This document shows positions 1 to 10,877 of a stretch of DNA of 64,000 nucleotides, one piece after another. Under the pieces are notes generated by a model that searched no databases, had not been told where the DNA came from, and worked only from the letters and a program-made list of their open reading frames with translations. Each line of letters begins with the position of its first letter. Within the stretch, counting starts at the first letter, position 1. Position numbers and translations under genes: made by a program. The DNA is from Clytia hemisphaerica. Taxonomy: Eukaryota > Cnidaria > Hydrozoa > Leptothecata > Clytiidae. The stretch covers positions 434,001 through 498,000 of the forward strand of contig CACVBU010000391.1 of assembly GCA_902728285.1 (NCBI GenBank), read 5' to 3'.

Positions 1-283
1 TTTACATATATCCCTATTCTTAAAGTCTACCATCATAGCTTTACAGTCACTATCCACAGACAAGTTTAAAATATCCCGATCAAAGGGTCTGACAATTGTG
101 AGATCAGCCAATCTCCGAACTCTGCTCAATGGCACATAAACAAAACTCAAATTGATTCTTTTCATTCCTTTTGGAGGGATTAAATCAATTATTATTTTGT
201 TTAATGTTTGTCCTTGACTCTTATGGGCAGTGCAGGAAAAAGCAGGAACAAGCGGAAAGTGGTTTCGTTTCAGCCAAATCGGA
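1..283 (-). pseudogene. Pif1/Helitron-type helicase, C-terminal fragment
   Basis: Read on the minus strand, an open frame gives FPLVPAFSCTAHKSQGQTL, then FVYVPLSRVRRLADLTIVRP and PFDRDILNL. This is the C-terminal signature of superfamily 1B Pif1-like helicases, where the HKSQGQTL and LSRV blocks form part of the ATP and DNA binding core. Such genes are carried by Helitrons and other large mobile elements as well as by host PIF1. The fragment has no upstream helicase motifs: toward its N-terminal side it runs straight into a satellite, and it leaves the window at base 1. It lies in what should be the RPL32 intron, so a decayed mobile element is the likeliest source. Whether the frame continues to a stop outside the window cannot be seen. 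Confidence 0.75.
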
Positions 284-768
284 CCGTTTTTAAAGTCTCC
301 AAGCTGCCAGCCTCGTTTTGGTGAAAAACTCATCCCCAGGCCCCAAAAATCAAAATTTTTAAAAAATGAAAAAAACACCCCCAGATATTCACCCAAGGAA
401 CAAGTGTGCCAAATTTCAGCCAAATCCGACCTTTTTTGAAGTGTCCAGGCTGCCAGCCTCGTTTTGGTGAAAAACTCGTCCCCAGGCCCCAAAAATCAAA
501 ATTTTCAAAAAATGAAAAAAACACCCCCAGAAATTCACCCAAGGAACAAGTGTGCCAAATTTCAGCCAAATCCGACCTTTTTTGAAGTGTCCAGGCTGCC
601 CCAAAGTTTTAGCCTCGTTTTGGCAAAAAACTCGTCCCCGGGCCCCAAAAATCAAAATTTTCAAAAAATGAAAAAAACACCCCCAGATATTCACCCAAGG
701 AACAAGTGTGCCAAATTTCAGCCAAATCCGACCTTTTTTGAAGTGTCCAGCCTGCCCTAAAGTTTTCG
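262..768. repeat. Short satellite, about 3.3 units of 146-156 bp
   Basis: The landmark AAATTTCAGCCAAATCCGAC recurs at about 411, 557 and 713, with a degenerate first unit at about 265. Units carry the phrase CAAGGAACAAGTGTGCC and a (G)AAAAAAACACCCCCAGA block. The last unit has about 10 extra bases. The long open frames across it on both strands only reflect the repeat. It abuts the helicase fragment directly, and a (ACAT)n-like run follows at about 772-790. Confidence 0.85.
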
Positions 769-872
769 GACGGACATACATACATACAGACATTCTCAGA
801 TTATAACTCAACTGAAGTTGAGAAAAGAAAATCAGCTGGCCAAATCAGAAACAATTACAATAAATAACTTAC

Positions 873-1115
873 TTTTTGGTTGTGAACGACAAATTTCTTG
901 AAGCCATCAGGCATACAATGTCTGGTTTTAGCGTTAGTTCCATAACCGATGTTTGGCATCAAATATTGCCCCTTGAATCGTCGTCTGACTCTGTTATCAA
1001 TACCCTTTGGTTTTCTCCAGCTTTCTGCGACCTTAACATATCGGTCAGATTGATGACGAATAAATCTTTTGGTTCGCTTTTTGATGAGCTTCCTCTTTTG
1101 TGTTGGAACGACCAT
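873..1115 (-). CDS. RPL32: 60S ribosomal protein L32 (eL32), first coding exon
   Basis: The exon encodes 81 residues starting MVVPTQKRK and containing [44 protein letters not shown] and FKKFVVHN, which are diagnostic of eukaryotic eL32. The protein is part of the large ribosomal subunit. The exon ends in a clean donor (K, then GTAAGT on the minus strand, 867-872). Eight bases upstream of the ATG is a 3' splice site (TTGCAG then AGTCAACATGG), so an untranslated 5' exon probably lies above 1200. The roughly 50 C-terminal residues expected (ELEV... in other eL32 proteins) are not found between base 1 and 873, so the next exon should lie outside the window. Intact splice signals and no frame damage argue for a live gene over a pseudogene. 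Confidence 0.93.
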
Positions 1116-1543
1116 GTTGACTCTGCAATGAAGTAAATCGGAAAATAAATATACCTGGGTTTGATGTATTAATAGAGAAAACCTATAATACATCAACAAG
1201 TTTAGATTTTAAGTTTCGTTACAGCTTAACACGTCGTTACTCTTTCAAAATATAAATCGGATTCTCAATTTGAAAACGCAAAGTACCTGAACAGTGGTGA
1301 AAAAGAATGTGGCTATGGACTATTTTAATTAGTTTTTTCTTTTGAAAACTCTATCTATTTTAGGCTGTGCTGCAAATCAACCCATCATTTTTAAAGGTCT
1401 AATTTTACTTTTGTCATTGAAGCTTGAGATTCCTTGTCGAAAAATGTAACGAATCAATTTTTGTCCATGCTCTGTTTTATTTATTATTTGTTATATCTTC
1501 CTATCATCATAAGGAGCTTTTTCTCACTACACTTATCTCAATT
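1116..1543. other. Upstream flank of RPL32; no coding signal
   Basis: This stretch should contain the 5' untranslated exon, intron end and possibly the promoter of the minus-strand RPL32 gene. I see the acceptor next to the start codon but cannot place the first exon or a promoter element. Confidence 0.4.
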
Positions 1544-2505
1544 CCTTATCTGCTTTTACGGATGCTGAATAAAGAAAAGACATCAAAGTCATAAGTGTTT
1601 ACTCCATAATTGCTGTTCATAGCTACTACAGTAAGCCAGACCACACCCATGAAGCAATTTATCTCCTTCATTTGACGACCTTGTATATAATTGCAAGTCT
1701 TGCATAAAGAAGGTGCTTTACAGAAGGGTTAACAAAACTGAGGTAAACTGAAAATATGAGCCTCTTTAATTTCATTTAAATCTATTTATCCCAGGGACAT
1801 AATTACCATGGTAATTGTTTGAATACGAGGCAAGTGATGTTCGTGCAGGTTTGTGACGTAATTTTTGAAAAGGTCTATTCCTTATCTGCAGCACTGCTTT
1901 TAGGGAAGCTGAATAAAGAAAACTTGGAAGACAGCAAAGCTTAAGTCATAAGTGTTTACTCCATAATTGCTGTTCATAGCTACTATAGTAAGCCAGACCA
2001 CACCCATGAAGCAATTTATCTCCTTCATTTGACGACCTTGTATATAATTGCAAGTCTTGCATAAAGAAGGTGCTTTACAGAAGGGTTAACAAAACTGAGG
2101 TAGACTGAAAATATGAGCCTCGTTAATTTCATTTAAATCTGTTTATCCCAGGGACATAATTACCATGGTAATTGTTTGAATACGAGGCAAGTGATGTTCG
2201 TGCAGGTTTGTGATGTAATTTTTGAAAAGGTCTATTCCTTATCTGCAGCACTGCTTTTAGGGAAGCTGAATAAAGAAAATTTGGAAGACAGCAAAGCTTA
2301 AGTCATAAGTGTTTACTCCATAATTGCTGTTCATAGCTACTATAGTAAGCCAGACCACACCCATGAAGCAATTTATCTCCTTCATTTGACGACCTTGTAT
2401 ATAATTGCAAGTCTTGCATAAAGAAGGTGCTTTCCAGACGGGTTAACAAATTAAGGTAAACTGAAGATATGAGCCTCATTAATTTCATTTAAATCTCTGT
2501 TTATC
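1544..2505. repeat. 357-bp direct repeat, three tandem copies
   Basis: The word GTGTTTACTCCATAATTGC occurs at 1595, 1952 and 2309, exactly 357 bp apart each time, and long flanking blocks agree closely. The first copy has a shorter left part and the third ends near 2505. Each unit contains a half-palindrome (CATAATTACCATGGTAATT) that recurs in inverted arrangement near 59.9-60.06 kb, so the unit was probably built from a dispersed foldback element. No coding capacity is seen. Confidence 0.9.
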
Positions 2506-2602
2506 GCATCTGTCATTAAGACAGAGATCAACATTAGGGGCACTACAGATTTTAAGTTCAAAATCAATCTAAATTTCATTTGAGAGGAAAAATCTTTTGT
2601 CA

Positions 2603-2725
2603 AACTCTTTACTTTTATATCACCTATTAAGAAGGTGTAATAAAATGGGAGAGTGCAACTGATCTCCTTTCACGGTTCAACACAGTAGAGCATTGAGATG
2701 CAATACCATGTGCGATTCAGAAAGG
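2603..2725. repeat. 123-bp repeat, copy 1
   Basis: This block is almost identical to 3428-3550 (same length, only small changes near CACCTATTAAGAAGGTG), while the DNA between the two copies is unrelated. It starts AACTCTTTACTTTTATATCA and ends GCGATTCAGAAAGG. Its function is unknown. Size and position near a ribosomal protein gene leave a small RNA possible, but I see no convincing C/D or H/ACA boxes. Confidence 0.7.
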
Positions 2726-3427
2726 AGACCTATCAATCATCAAGCTTAAACAGACTTTGACATAATTTGGCATGCGAATTTAAACATAATCCAAGCATAG
2801 CTATCATAGAGAGAATTTTAAAGATTCAAATCAAAGTTGTCAAAAATGTTTCTATCAAATGGTATCAACATCCATCTAAAGATTCATCTAGAAATCCTGA
2901 AATGCAATCTGAAATTACAGGCTGTCTTCTCGTTACTCTTGAAGAAAATCTTTACGTTGAATTCTCATTTGAGCCATGTTATATTGATAAATACTAAACG
3001 TTCAACCAAGCCCGTAGTGAATATCAAAAGAAAATAAGTTACCGTTGATTGTGAAGGTAATGTTAGCTTGTGAGGTCCTCCACTCTTTTTCTAATAGAGA
3101 AAGATTGAAAAAAATATAGAAAATGCAGTTACATTTTACATTGTCAGTTCTTAAAAAAAGCCACGGAAAAAATTCAAAAACAATTCTGCAATTCATGGAA
3201 CAAAGGAGGCCTTAAACTTAAAGGATCTAAAATCTAGTAAATTTCCTCAAATCCGTTCAAAGCATTAAGTCTGTAAAATAATCAACATTCCCTCATATTC
3301 AAGGCACTAGCTTTACTAGATATCTGACGTCCCATAGAGAAAATCGACCAACTTGACAATCTTGAATATAAAAAAGCTTGAGACTAATTTTCATTCAATT
3401 TGAAAGAAAAAAAAAACAATTTTGTTG

Positions 3428-3550
3428 AACTCTTTACTTTTATATCACCTATTAGAAAGGTGTAATAAAATGGGAGAGTGCAACTGATCTCCTTTCACGG
3501 TTCAACACAGTAGAGCATTGAGATGCAATACCATGTGCGATTCAGAAAGG
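3428..3550. repeat. 123-bp repeat, copy 2
   Basis: Second copy of the block at 2603-2725, in the same orientation about 825 bp away. Sharp ends suggest a dispersed element over a long segmental duplication. Confidence 0.7.
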
Positions 3551-4341
3551 GAAAGTTGAAACTATTCCTAAAATTTATTCACATTTGTTACAATAAGAAA
3601 CCTTATACTGATTTGGTTCTTTTCCCAGAGATTCTGATAAGGAGTGACATCAATACTCATTGTACCACAAAAAACACCAACAACATCAATTTGACATTTA
3701 AGGGGTCACTCGCATATCGATTTTTCCTGCAATTAACGTCATTGTGACGCTATCTGAAGAACCCCACCCCCCTTTCTTAGCATTATTTACATAAATATAA
3801 CAAAAATCGATGAAAGTAATTTTTCTTCTCTATTACAGATATTGATATTCCAGTCACATTGATTTTTGTGCTTTGTTTCGCACGGTTTTAAAACAAATGG
3901 TTTTGACTTGTGACTTTCACATTTGTTTGTCCCCAGACAAAGGGCTCGTTGTTTCGTCATATCTATGTAGATGGTCTGTCAGCGCGGCCCTTGTATATCA
4001 AAATACGGCCCATCTATTTTTTATTGCGGTATCTCTGTTTTTATGATTAGGGAGATAATAACATATTCCTACAAACGTAACGGAAGGGTATTGGATATCA
4101 TCTGTTATATTTTATGCATTTGAATTAAGATGGCAGGTGTAGCGAAGGATGGAATACAAAATGTTACAGGTTTGCAAATCGATATTCTGTTGAAATTTCT
4201 TAGCGTCATGGGCTCTGACCCCCCGTCCCCTCGCATCACTCACAATGACGTTAGTTGCAGGAAACATTGATATGTGGGTGACCCCTCCCTAATGGGATAG
4301 GGTTTTATGTTTGATGTTTTTAAAATCTGTGGCTAAATGTT

Positions 4342-4844
4342 ACACATGTCCAGACGGTGTCAATCCAACGAATCGAACGTCGAATCAATTGAACGCAATC
4401 GAATTGCAATCGAATATAACCCAGGATTTGCTTTTCGATTGCTTCGATTACGTTCGATTGTATTCGATTACGTTCGATTGATTCAATTATATTAGATTTC
4501 ATTCGCTTTGCTACGGTACTTTTAGCACTCGGTCACCCGCTAAACCCTAAAAAGCCCTAACAGAGTGATCCAATTTAATTCAATCAAACTCATCAAACAG
4601 AATCCTCTAGTCTAATCAATCGAAATCAAATGCAAATGACAATCGAAAATAGTTCAACTATTAATCGAACCAATCTACCTTATTCAAACGCAATCGAACA
4701 CAATCGAATATTACCCAGGATTCGGCCGTTCGATTGAGATTCGATTACGTTCGACCATCGAATTGCAATTATTCGATCGCGTTCGATTACGTTCGATTGG
4801 TTCGATTGCGATTTTTGTTCGATTGACACTGTCTGGACATGTAC
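4342..4844. mobile_element. Foldback element rich in TTCGATTG words
   Basis: The ends are inverted copies: ACATGTCCAGACGGTGTCAA on the left and the reverse complement of ACATGTCCAGACAGTGTCAA on the right, one mismatch apart. The interior is built from short alternating CGATTG/CAATCG words, so the whole element can fold on itself. No open frame of interest. A clean target duplication is not visible. Probably a non-autonomous DNA element. Confidence 0.65.
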
Positions 4845-6237
4845 ACAGGTCTTAAACCTAAAACCCCTTAACCTGGCTTTGTTTTGTCACATGATTATTT
4901 TAATTATTTTGGATGTACATTTCATATTTATAATTTAACACGAAAAAAACAAACTGAATGATATTCACAAATTTCTTTCTAATTTTCTATTTCGTAATTT
5001 CCAGCTTTAATCTTTGTTGTCCAACTTTGTCCAACATTTAATTTATTATAGAATTTGTAATTGAACTCTGTTGAACATAGTTTTTGCTGAATGTGATGAA
5101 CATTGTATGTTTGGTCGAACTTAAATCATCCACTTTCTTAGGGGTCTCTCACAAATTGATTTTAGGTTAGAAAAACATCAATTGATGTTTTAAAAGCGAA
5201 TTTCCGATGTATTTTGCAAAAATACATGGATTTTCATCGGAATTTCGGACCACCACTGGAAAAGAAAAATTATTTTTGAGGCTAAAAAAATTTTTAAATG
5301 GACGTCTTCCAATGGGGGGTAACAAAAATTTTCTGGGATGACCCAATGACTACAACAGTGAGCTTTTCCCCCTCCTTTAGCCTTGTTTATCTTTGACTTA
5401 ACAGTGAGAACATGAAACAAAAAACCCAAGCAATCTGTTAAATTCGTTGATAGATCATCAAGAATAATACAGTAAAATACCACTGAGAACAGAATCCCAA
5501 TCAACAAAAAAAATGCTGTTAAAGATCAAACAACCAACTCAATCAGCCTTTGACAGGCTCAGTAACAATTTACTTGGAGAAGTAGAAGAGCAATTTCTCA
5601 AACCGAAGCTGAAATTCATTCCTTTCAAAACCAAACATTCATATACCAAAATTATACACTATCAGTCTCCATTACAGAAAATATGCCAACTCCAATGTGA
5701 TGTAAACAAAGCTGCATAACAATGCCAATAGCATTAAGTAAGCCAAAATTTTTCATCCATAAGGACCTTCAACTATTCTACAATGCATATGATACTCATC
5801 CAGCATACAAAATCATGAGATTATCCAGAATTTCGACGATAAACTTACATGGTATAATTCCAGTAACCAAATTTCTTGAACAAGTTTGTAAAGGAATCAC
5901 TGAAATTGCGGGTCAAGTTTACGGGTCCTTTGCAGCCATTTTTGTTTGTAATTTGCGGAACCGAACAAATACAATTAATTTCCAACCGCCCGTCGCCCCC
6001 TTACTTTTTCTTTTCTGAATTCGATTCACCCTATTTTTTTCTCCACCTCTCTTCTCTAGCTCGCGAGTGAGTTTACATCATTGAGGATTGAGGTTTTTCT
6101 CGCACTTGATGTAAGATTTTATGCCAACTAAGCACTACAGCTCTAGATTTTCAACATCCAAAGGTTTGTGGATTATTTACGGAATTCCATCAGCCCCGAG
6201 AGCGCGAGTTTTTTTTTTGTATTTGTTTGTGACTGTG
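4845..6237. other. Intergenic, no gene recognised
   Basis: AT-rich DNA with a few short open frames (about 5513-5719 and 5722-6018) that match nothing I recognise, and no splice-flanked exon I can support. Confidence 0.4.
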
Positions 6238-6420
6238 AGAGCTTTTGAGGACGGTAAAATGACTGAAGCGATTTAGAATAACACGCCGTTTTGACCCGCA
6301 AAATCGAGAACGGTAAAAGTGCTGATTTACCGTCGTCCTCGGTTCAATCAGAATCTAGTCAAATCAGAAAGCTAACCGTCTCCGCTCCATCCGTAGCAGA
6401 AAAACACAGTACCTACTACT
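6238..6420. repeat. Left arm of an inverted-repeat element split by the LINE
   Basis: It contains GACTGAAGCGATTTAGAATA, a CCCGCAAAATCGAG block, TTTACCGTCGTCCTCGG and CCGTAGCAGAAAAACACAG. The reverse complement of 10878-11040 carries the same series in the same order. Together they look like terminal inverted repeats of a roughly 1.3-kb element into which the LINE inserted. Related single arms occur near 19.03-19.18, 21.45-21.54, 24.0-24.12, 36.8-36.92 and 46.6-46.67 kb. Confidence 0.6.
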
Positions 6421-6610
6421 GAGCAACGGTGGCATGCGCCTCGCTCTCAACCTGGACTCAGACCCCTTGTTTTGAGGGATCGACGATTTAAACAGTAATT
6501 CTTTTTCGCTTTTTAGGCAAGGAATCAGATACTGAAAAACAACACTGACTGATTTTTGCCGATTTCTCATGTTTAATATGACACTATTATTATTGTCTCT
6601 CTATCGTGTG

Positions 6611-9600
6611 TGGACAAATAAAAAGAAACACCATAATTCCAAATTTGAGTCAAAGTTGTTCTTATAGATCAAAAAACAACAAAAGGGTGTGGTGGTGGAA
6701 AGAAAATCCTCCTCAATTAAATGGGGGTGAGCCACCACACCTATACACGCAACAACGAATGAAGTGAAGACAATCGACATTCAAGCTGAGTGGTCAATCC
6801 AAGAGGCTGTACTCCTCGCGAATCCAATTGGATTACCGGATACGGTGGGATTTGGCAATCAACACTCGTAGCACCCCATAGCCTCACAAGCATGGTTGCT
6901 AAAAAGCTTATGAAGAACATTTGCTTCATTTCGCAGAATGTACGTGGAATCAAATCTGCCTCGAGACTCGAAGAGTTGTTCAACTCGCTATCATTACGTA
7001 AAAATGTTTGGGGTATGTGTCTTCAGGAAACATGGAGATTCGGACATGAGACTCTTGACTGTGACAAGTTCAAACTAATAACAAACGGACTTGAAAAAAC
7101 AAACGATGCATGTAATCGTGGCTCGCAAGGAGTCGGCATTGTATTAAACCACGAAGGAATATCCGCATGGAAAGCAGCAGGATACGAAAAGCATATCGAT
7201 TATGGTGCTCGAATTATTGCTATAAGACTTTGTGTTAAAGACAAACACAAAAGAGACGTTTGTTTATTTCTTGTATCAGCGTACGCTCCTGTCGGTAATG
7301 CACCAGACCAAGAGTGGGATGACTATCTTGAAAAATTCTCAAATTGTATCAATAAGAGACGCAACGGCGATATTCTGATCATTGGGTCGGACTGCAATGC
7401 AAGCGTCGGTTGTGCTTCAGATAATGATAATGGCCCACTCGGAAAGTACGGCTTGAGTCACAGAAACAATGCTGGTTTACGTTTTCTCACTCATCTTGCC
7501 ATACACGAACTTAAAGTGAGTACAACATGTTTTACAAAGAGACTCTATGCAACCTGGACACACCCAAGGAGTAAAAACAAACACCAAATTGATCATTTCC
7601 TAGTAAACGCTGAAATGTTTCATCGTATTGTTGACGCAGGTACGTGTAAACAAGTCATTGACAGTGATCATGGTGCAATCATGATCAGACTTCGTATTAT
7701 GAAACGTTTGAAAAAGAAAACTACCCCTCGAAATCGCTTAATAAATCTTGATTACACTGTTTTAAATGACAGAACTGTATGTTACAACTTTTGCGAACAT
7801 GTGAAGCTGAACACTCCAAATACAGTAACCCATACAGAGATTATCAAATCTGTATCCTCGGCTTGTCATTCGATTTTACCAACCAAACCCAGAGCACAGC
7901 CAGGCTGGTTTGAAGCAAATAAAGAAACTTTGATCCCGTTGATAAACAATCGTAATGAAGCAATGCAAAGAGTGCTACGAAGGAGGACGAGAAATAGCAG
8001 CGAGAAATTGAAACATGCACGAAAGAAGCTGAAACGTGAAGTCAAAATTGCTAAAAACAAGTGGATAGAGTTCCATTGCAATAACATTAATGACTTTGGT
8101 ACCAAGAAAGCTTGGGAATCTATTAAAATACTAAGAGGTTCTCTGGCAAAAATTCGTCCATCTGTACAAAAACAAATGAAAAAACCAGATGGCTCTACAT
8201 GTCAAACACCCGAGGAAAACGACACCGTTTTCTATAACCACTTCAAGAATCTTTTTGATCAAGAAGGCACGTACGATCCCACAGTGCTTGACGAAATTTC
8301 CCAACACCCTGTCCACAAAGAATATGACCACCCTCCGACAGATGAAGAAATCCAAAAAACTACGCTCAAGCTCAAAAATAATGCACCAGGTGAAACAGGA
8401 ATCATGTCCCAACCCCTAAAAGCGTTGTTAAATCATCCGGATACTCGTATCATCTTACGACAGATCATTATAAATTTTTGGAATACAGAAATTGTTCCTG
8501 ATGAATGGAACATCGGTCGACTGATTGTACTCCCAAAGAAAGGTGACTTATCACTACCCAAAAACTATCGTGGGATAATGTTGTTAGAAATTACATACAA
8601 AATCATTGCTAACATTTTACACGCCCGATTGCTTCCGATAGAAGAGCAGCTAGATCATGAGCAACAATGCGGCTTCCGACCAAAACGTGGCTGCATTGAC
8701 GCTGTCTTCACAATCAAATCCGCAATTAAGAAAAGGAGTGAGCATGGACTTGAGTCGTGGGTGTTATTTCTTGACTTAGTCAAAGCGTTTGACAGAGTGC
8801 CCAGAAAATTGTTATGGGGCATTTTACTGAAGTACGGTGTGCCACCTAAACTTGTGAACCTCCTAACTGCTTTACACAAGACATTTGCTGTTAAAATCGA
8901 CAACAACTTCATCACTGATCCCATCAACAATAGTATCGGTGTTAAACAAGGGGATGTCCTAGGCCCCATTCTCTTCACGTTCTTCATCACAGCAACCATC
9001 AGTAGTTGGAGAATAAAATGTTCTGCCACTCCTTGTGTATTCATGACAAAAAATGATGCTCAAATGACAGGTAGATCGTTCAAAGCACGTGGAGAACCAA
9101 TTTCGTTGCTTGATTCAGAATATGCAGATGATACTGCAGTCGTATTCGATAATCGTCATGATGCTGTTGTTGAGACGCAATCACTAGTTCACCACTTTTC
9201 TCGCTTTGGTACAGAAATCCACACCGGAGTAACAGAGCCTCGTCAAAGCTCAAAAACTGAATTGCTCTTCTGTGCCAAGGCACCTTCTCTTTACGAATCG
9301 CGAGAAGATTACGATAAAGCTGATTTCTCTGACATCATTTTAACCAATAACCGATACATCCCAATCGTTAGCCAGTTCGCATATTTAGGAAGTATCATTA
9401 CAACAAATGGTACGGATGACCTCGAGATTGAAACACGTATTCGTAAAGCGGGAAATGCGTTCGGCGCACTGAGAAAATCGATTTTCAGCTCCTGTAGTGT
9501 CGATTATGTCACAAAGGGAAAAGTTTATTCTTCTTTTGTTTTACCCATACTCTTGTATGGTGCTGAATGTTGGTGTGTTACAGAAAAGTTATTTAAGTTA

Positions 9601-10112
9601 TTATCGAGATTTCATCATCAATGTGTTCGTGTTATGTGCCACACCAATCGCTTTCGGGCTTGGCAGGAAAGGCTTACGATGTTATCTATGTTCGAAAAGT
9701 TATCTTTGAAATCGATTGATTTGTATGTTGTAAAAAAGCAATTACAATGGGCTGGGCATGTAATGCGTATGTCGTGGGAAAGGTTACCGAGAAAAATGAT
9801 ATCTTGTTGGGTTCGATCTAAAAGGCCCAGAGGTTGTCCAAAGTTTACATATGGTAGATCTATTTCTAAATGTTTGAAAAAAGCTGGTATTGATAAATGT
9901 AATTGGTATGTGATTGCCTCTGATAGACTGAGATGGTGGAAGTTGATTAACAATATTTCGTAGATTTTTATTTTAATAGCACTCATTTATTCTTTAGTTA
10001 TTTATTTCCATTATTTATTTTTATAATTTATGTAGTATATTGTGCAGTGATCTCTGACTTAGGTTAGGGCCTATTCCCATTTTTGGGAAGGTGTATGTCT
10101 TGTCTTGTCTTG
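6611..10112 (+). mobile_element. Apparently full-length APE-type LINE (RTE-like)
   Basis: The element is flanked by a perfect 13-bp target duplication, TCTCTATCGTGTG, at 6598-6610 and 10113-10125. It has a roughly 280-bp 5' leader, one long intact reading frame, a short 3' untranslated region and a 3' tail of TTGTC pentamers (about 10096-10112) where many LINEs have poly-A. The intact frame and perfect duplication indicate a recent insertion. Clade assignment to the RTE-like group rests on the single frame, endonuclease-RT order, small size and microsatellite tail, and needs a phylogeny. Confidence 0.92.
6892..9963 (+). CDS. LINE endonuclease / reverse transcriptase polyprotein
   Basis: The frame stays open from a stop at 6787, but the first ATG is 6892, giving 1023 residues. 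N-terminal apurinic-like endonuclease: Asn16 (QNVRG), Glu46 (LQET), Asp167 and Asn169 (SDCNA), Asp234 (IDHFLV) and Ser258-Asp259-His260 are all present, so the nuclease looks intact. Reverse transcriptase: YRGI, QQCGFRPKRGC, motif A FLDLVKAFDRVP (about residue 626), GVKQGDVLGP, and catalytic YADD at about residues 744-747. The C-terminal part has LLYGAECW and QWAGHVMRM, blocks often seen at the end of RTE-like proteins. The protein would nick target DNA and prime cDNA synthesis there. No frameshift or internal stop. Confidence 0.95.
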   Translation: MVAKKLMKNICFISQNVRGIKSASRLEELFNSLSLRKNVWGMCLQETWRFGHETLDCDKFKLITNGLEKTNDACNRGSQGVGIVLNHEGISAWKAAGYEKHIDYGARIIAIRLCVKDKHKRDVCLFLVSAYAPVGNAPDQEWDDYLEKFSNCINKRRNGDILIIGSDCNASVGCASDNDNGPLGKYGLSHRNNAGLRFLTHLAIHELKVSTTCFTKRLYATWTHPRSKNKHQIDHFLVNAEMFHRIVDAGTCKQVIDSDHGAIMIRLRIMKRLKKKTTPRNRLINLDYTVLNDRTVCYNFCEHVKLNTPNTVTHTEIIKSVSSACHSILPTKPRAQPGWFEANKETLIPLINNRNEAMQRVLRRRTRNSSEKLKHARKKLKREVKIAKNKWIEFHCNNINDFGTKKAWESIKILRGSLAKIRPSVQKQMKKPDGSTCQTPEENDTVFYNHFKNLFDQEGTYDPTVLDEISQHPVHKEYDHPPTDEEIQKTTLKLKNNAPGETGIMSQPLKALLNHPDTRIILRQIIINFWNTEIVPDEWNIGRLIVLPKKGDLSLPKNYRGIMLLEITYKIIANILHARLLPIEEQLDHEQQCGFRPKRGCIDAVFTIKSAIKKRSEHGLESWVLFLDLVKAFDRVPRKLLWGILLKYGVPPKLVNLLTALHKTFAVKIDNNFITDPINNSIGVKQGDVLGPILFTFFITATISSWRIKCSATPCVFMTKNDAQMTGRSFKARGEPISLLDSEYADDTAVVFDNRHDAVVETQSLVHHFSRFGTEIHTGVTEPRQSSKTELLFCAKAPSLYESREDYDKADFSDIILTNNRYIPIVSQFAYLGSIITTNGTDDLEIETRIRKAGNAFGALRKSIFSSCSVDYVTKGKVYSSFVLPILLYGAECWCVTEKLFKLLSRFHHQCVRVMCHTNRFRAWQERLTMLSMFEKLSLKSIDLYVVKKQLQWAGHVMRMSWERLPRKMISCWVRSKRPRGCPKFTYGRSISKCLKKAGIDKCNWYVIASDRLRWWKLINNIS

Positions 10113-10877
10113 TCTCTATCGTGTGAATATTACACATCAAGCTGTGGAGACAGAGATCCCAATTTGATTCAACGCACACTACTCAGCGAAAACAAAAGTA
10201 ATCATGGTTATCTCCAGGATCTTGGAGTTGGATAAAGCCATGCTAATCAAATTACAAGTGGAAAACGTTAGAGTAGAAAAATTGAACAACAAATAGTGTA
10301 GTAATCTCAAAACACAACATAAATATTTTTGTAATTTACATAGGAATCGATAGTAACTTATTTAGAATTGAATAAAAATTATTATTAATGAGTGGGTAAT
10401 GACTGTTACAGACGAGTAGGTTACACAATTGGCGGAGTCAGAAAAAAGAAATATTTTGAACTTGAAGGAAACTTGTTTCGCTGATGATAATAAATATCAT
10501 AAAAATTACTTGAGTTTGATAACATGGGGATACATTCTCTTCATTTTCGCATTATTTAAACTTTAATGTGATTGAGACGCAATAAAATTCTTGTAGTCTG
10601 TCTCCACAGGTCAAACTTTAGAGAAAGCTCAGCTGTGGTGCTCACCACGGTATATCAATACCCCCTCCTTCCACCATTAAATGGTTTTCATAGCATTTTG
10701 ATTGCATTTTTCATCAAAACGCACTCATCCAATACCCAAACGAGACTTTTAAGTTCCTCCGAGTGTCAAGCTCAGCTATGAGCCCCCGATAAGAAATTTC
10801 CTCCCTGAGCTTCAGCAGCACCGGTGGCCACCACTCCACCATCGGAATATCAATGACCAGTTTAGAAATGTGTGTTT

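Noticed and set aside
330-811. Overlapping open frames on both strands, 79-131 codons
   Set aside because: They repeat with the 146-156 bp satellite period and lack any domain beyond the repeat itself.
1544-2505. CRISPR-like array
   Set aside because: The repeats are 357 bp long and contiguous with no short repeat-spacer alternation, and the DNA is animal.
6790-6891. Extension of the LINE protein upstream of the first ATG
   Set aside because: The frame is open after a stop at 6787 but has no ATG before 6892, and the extra residues do not belong to the endonuclease domain.
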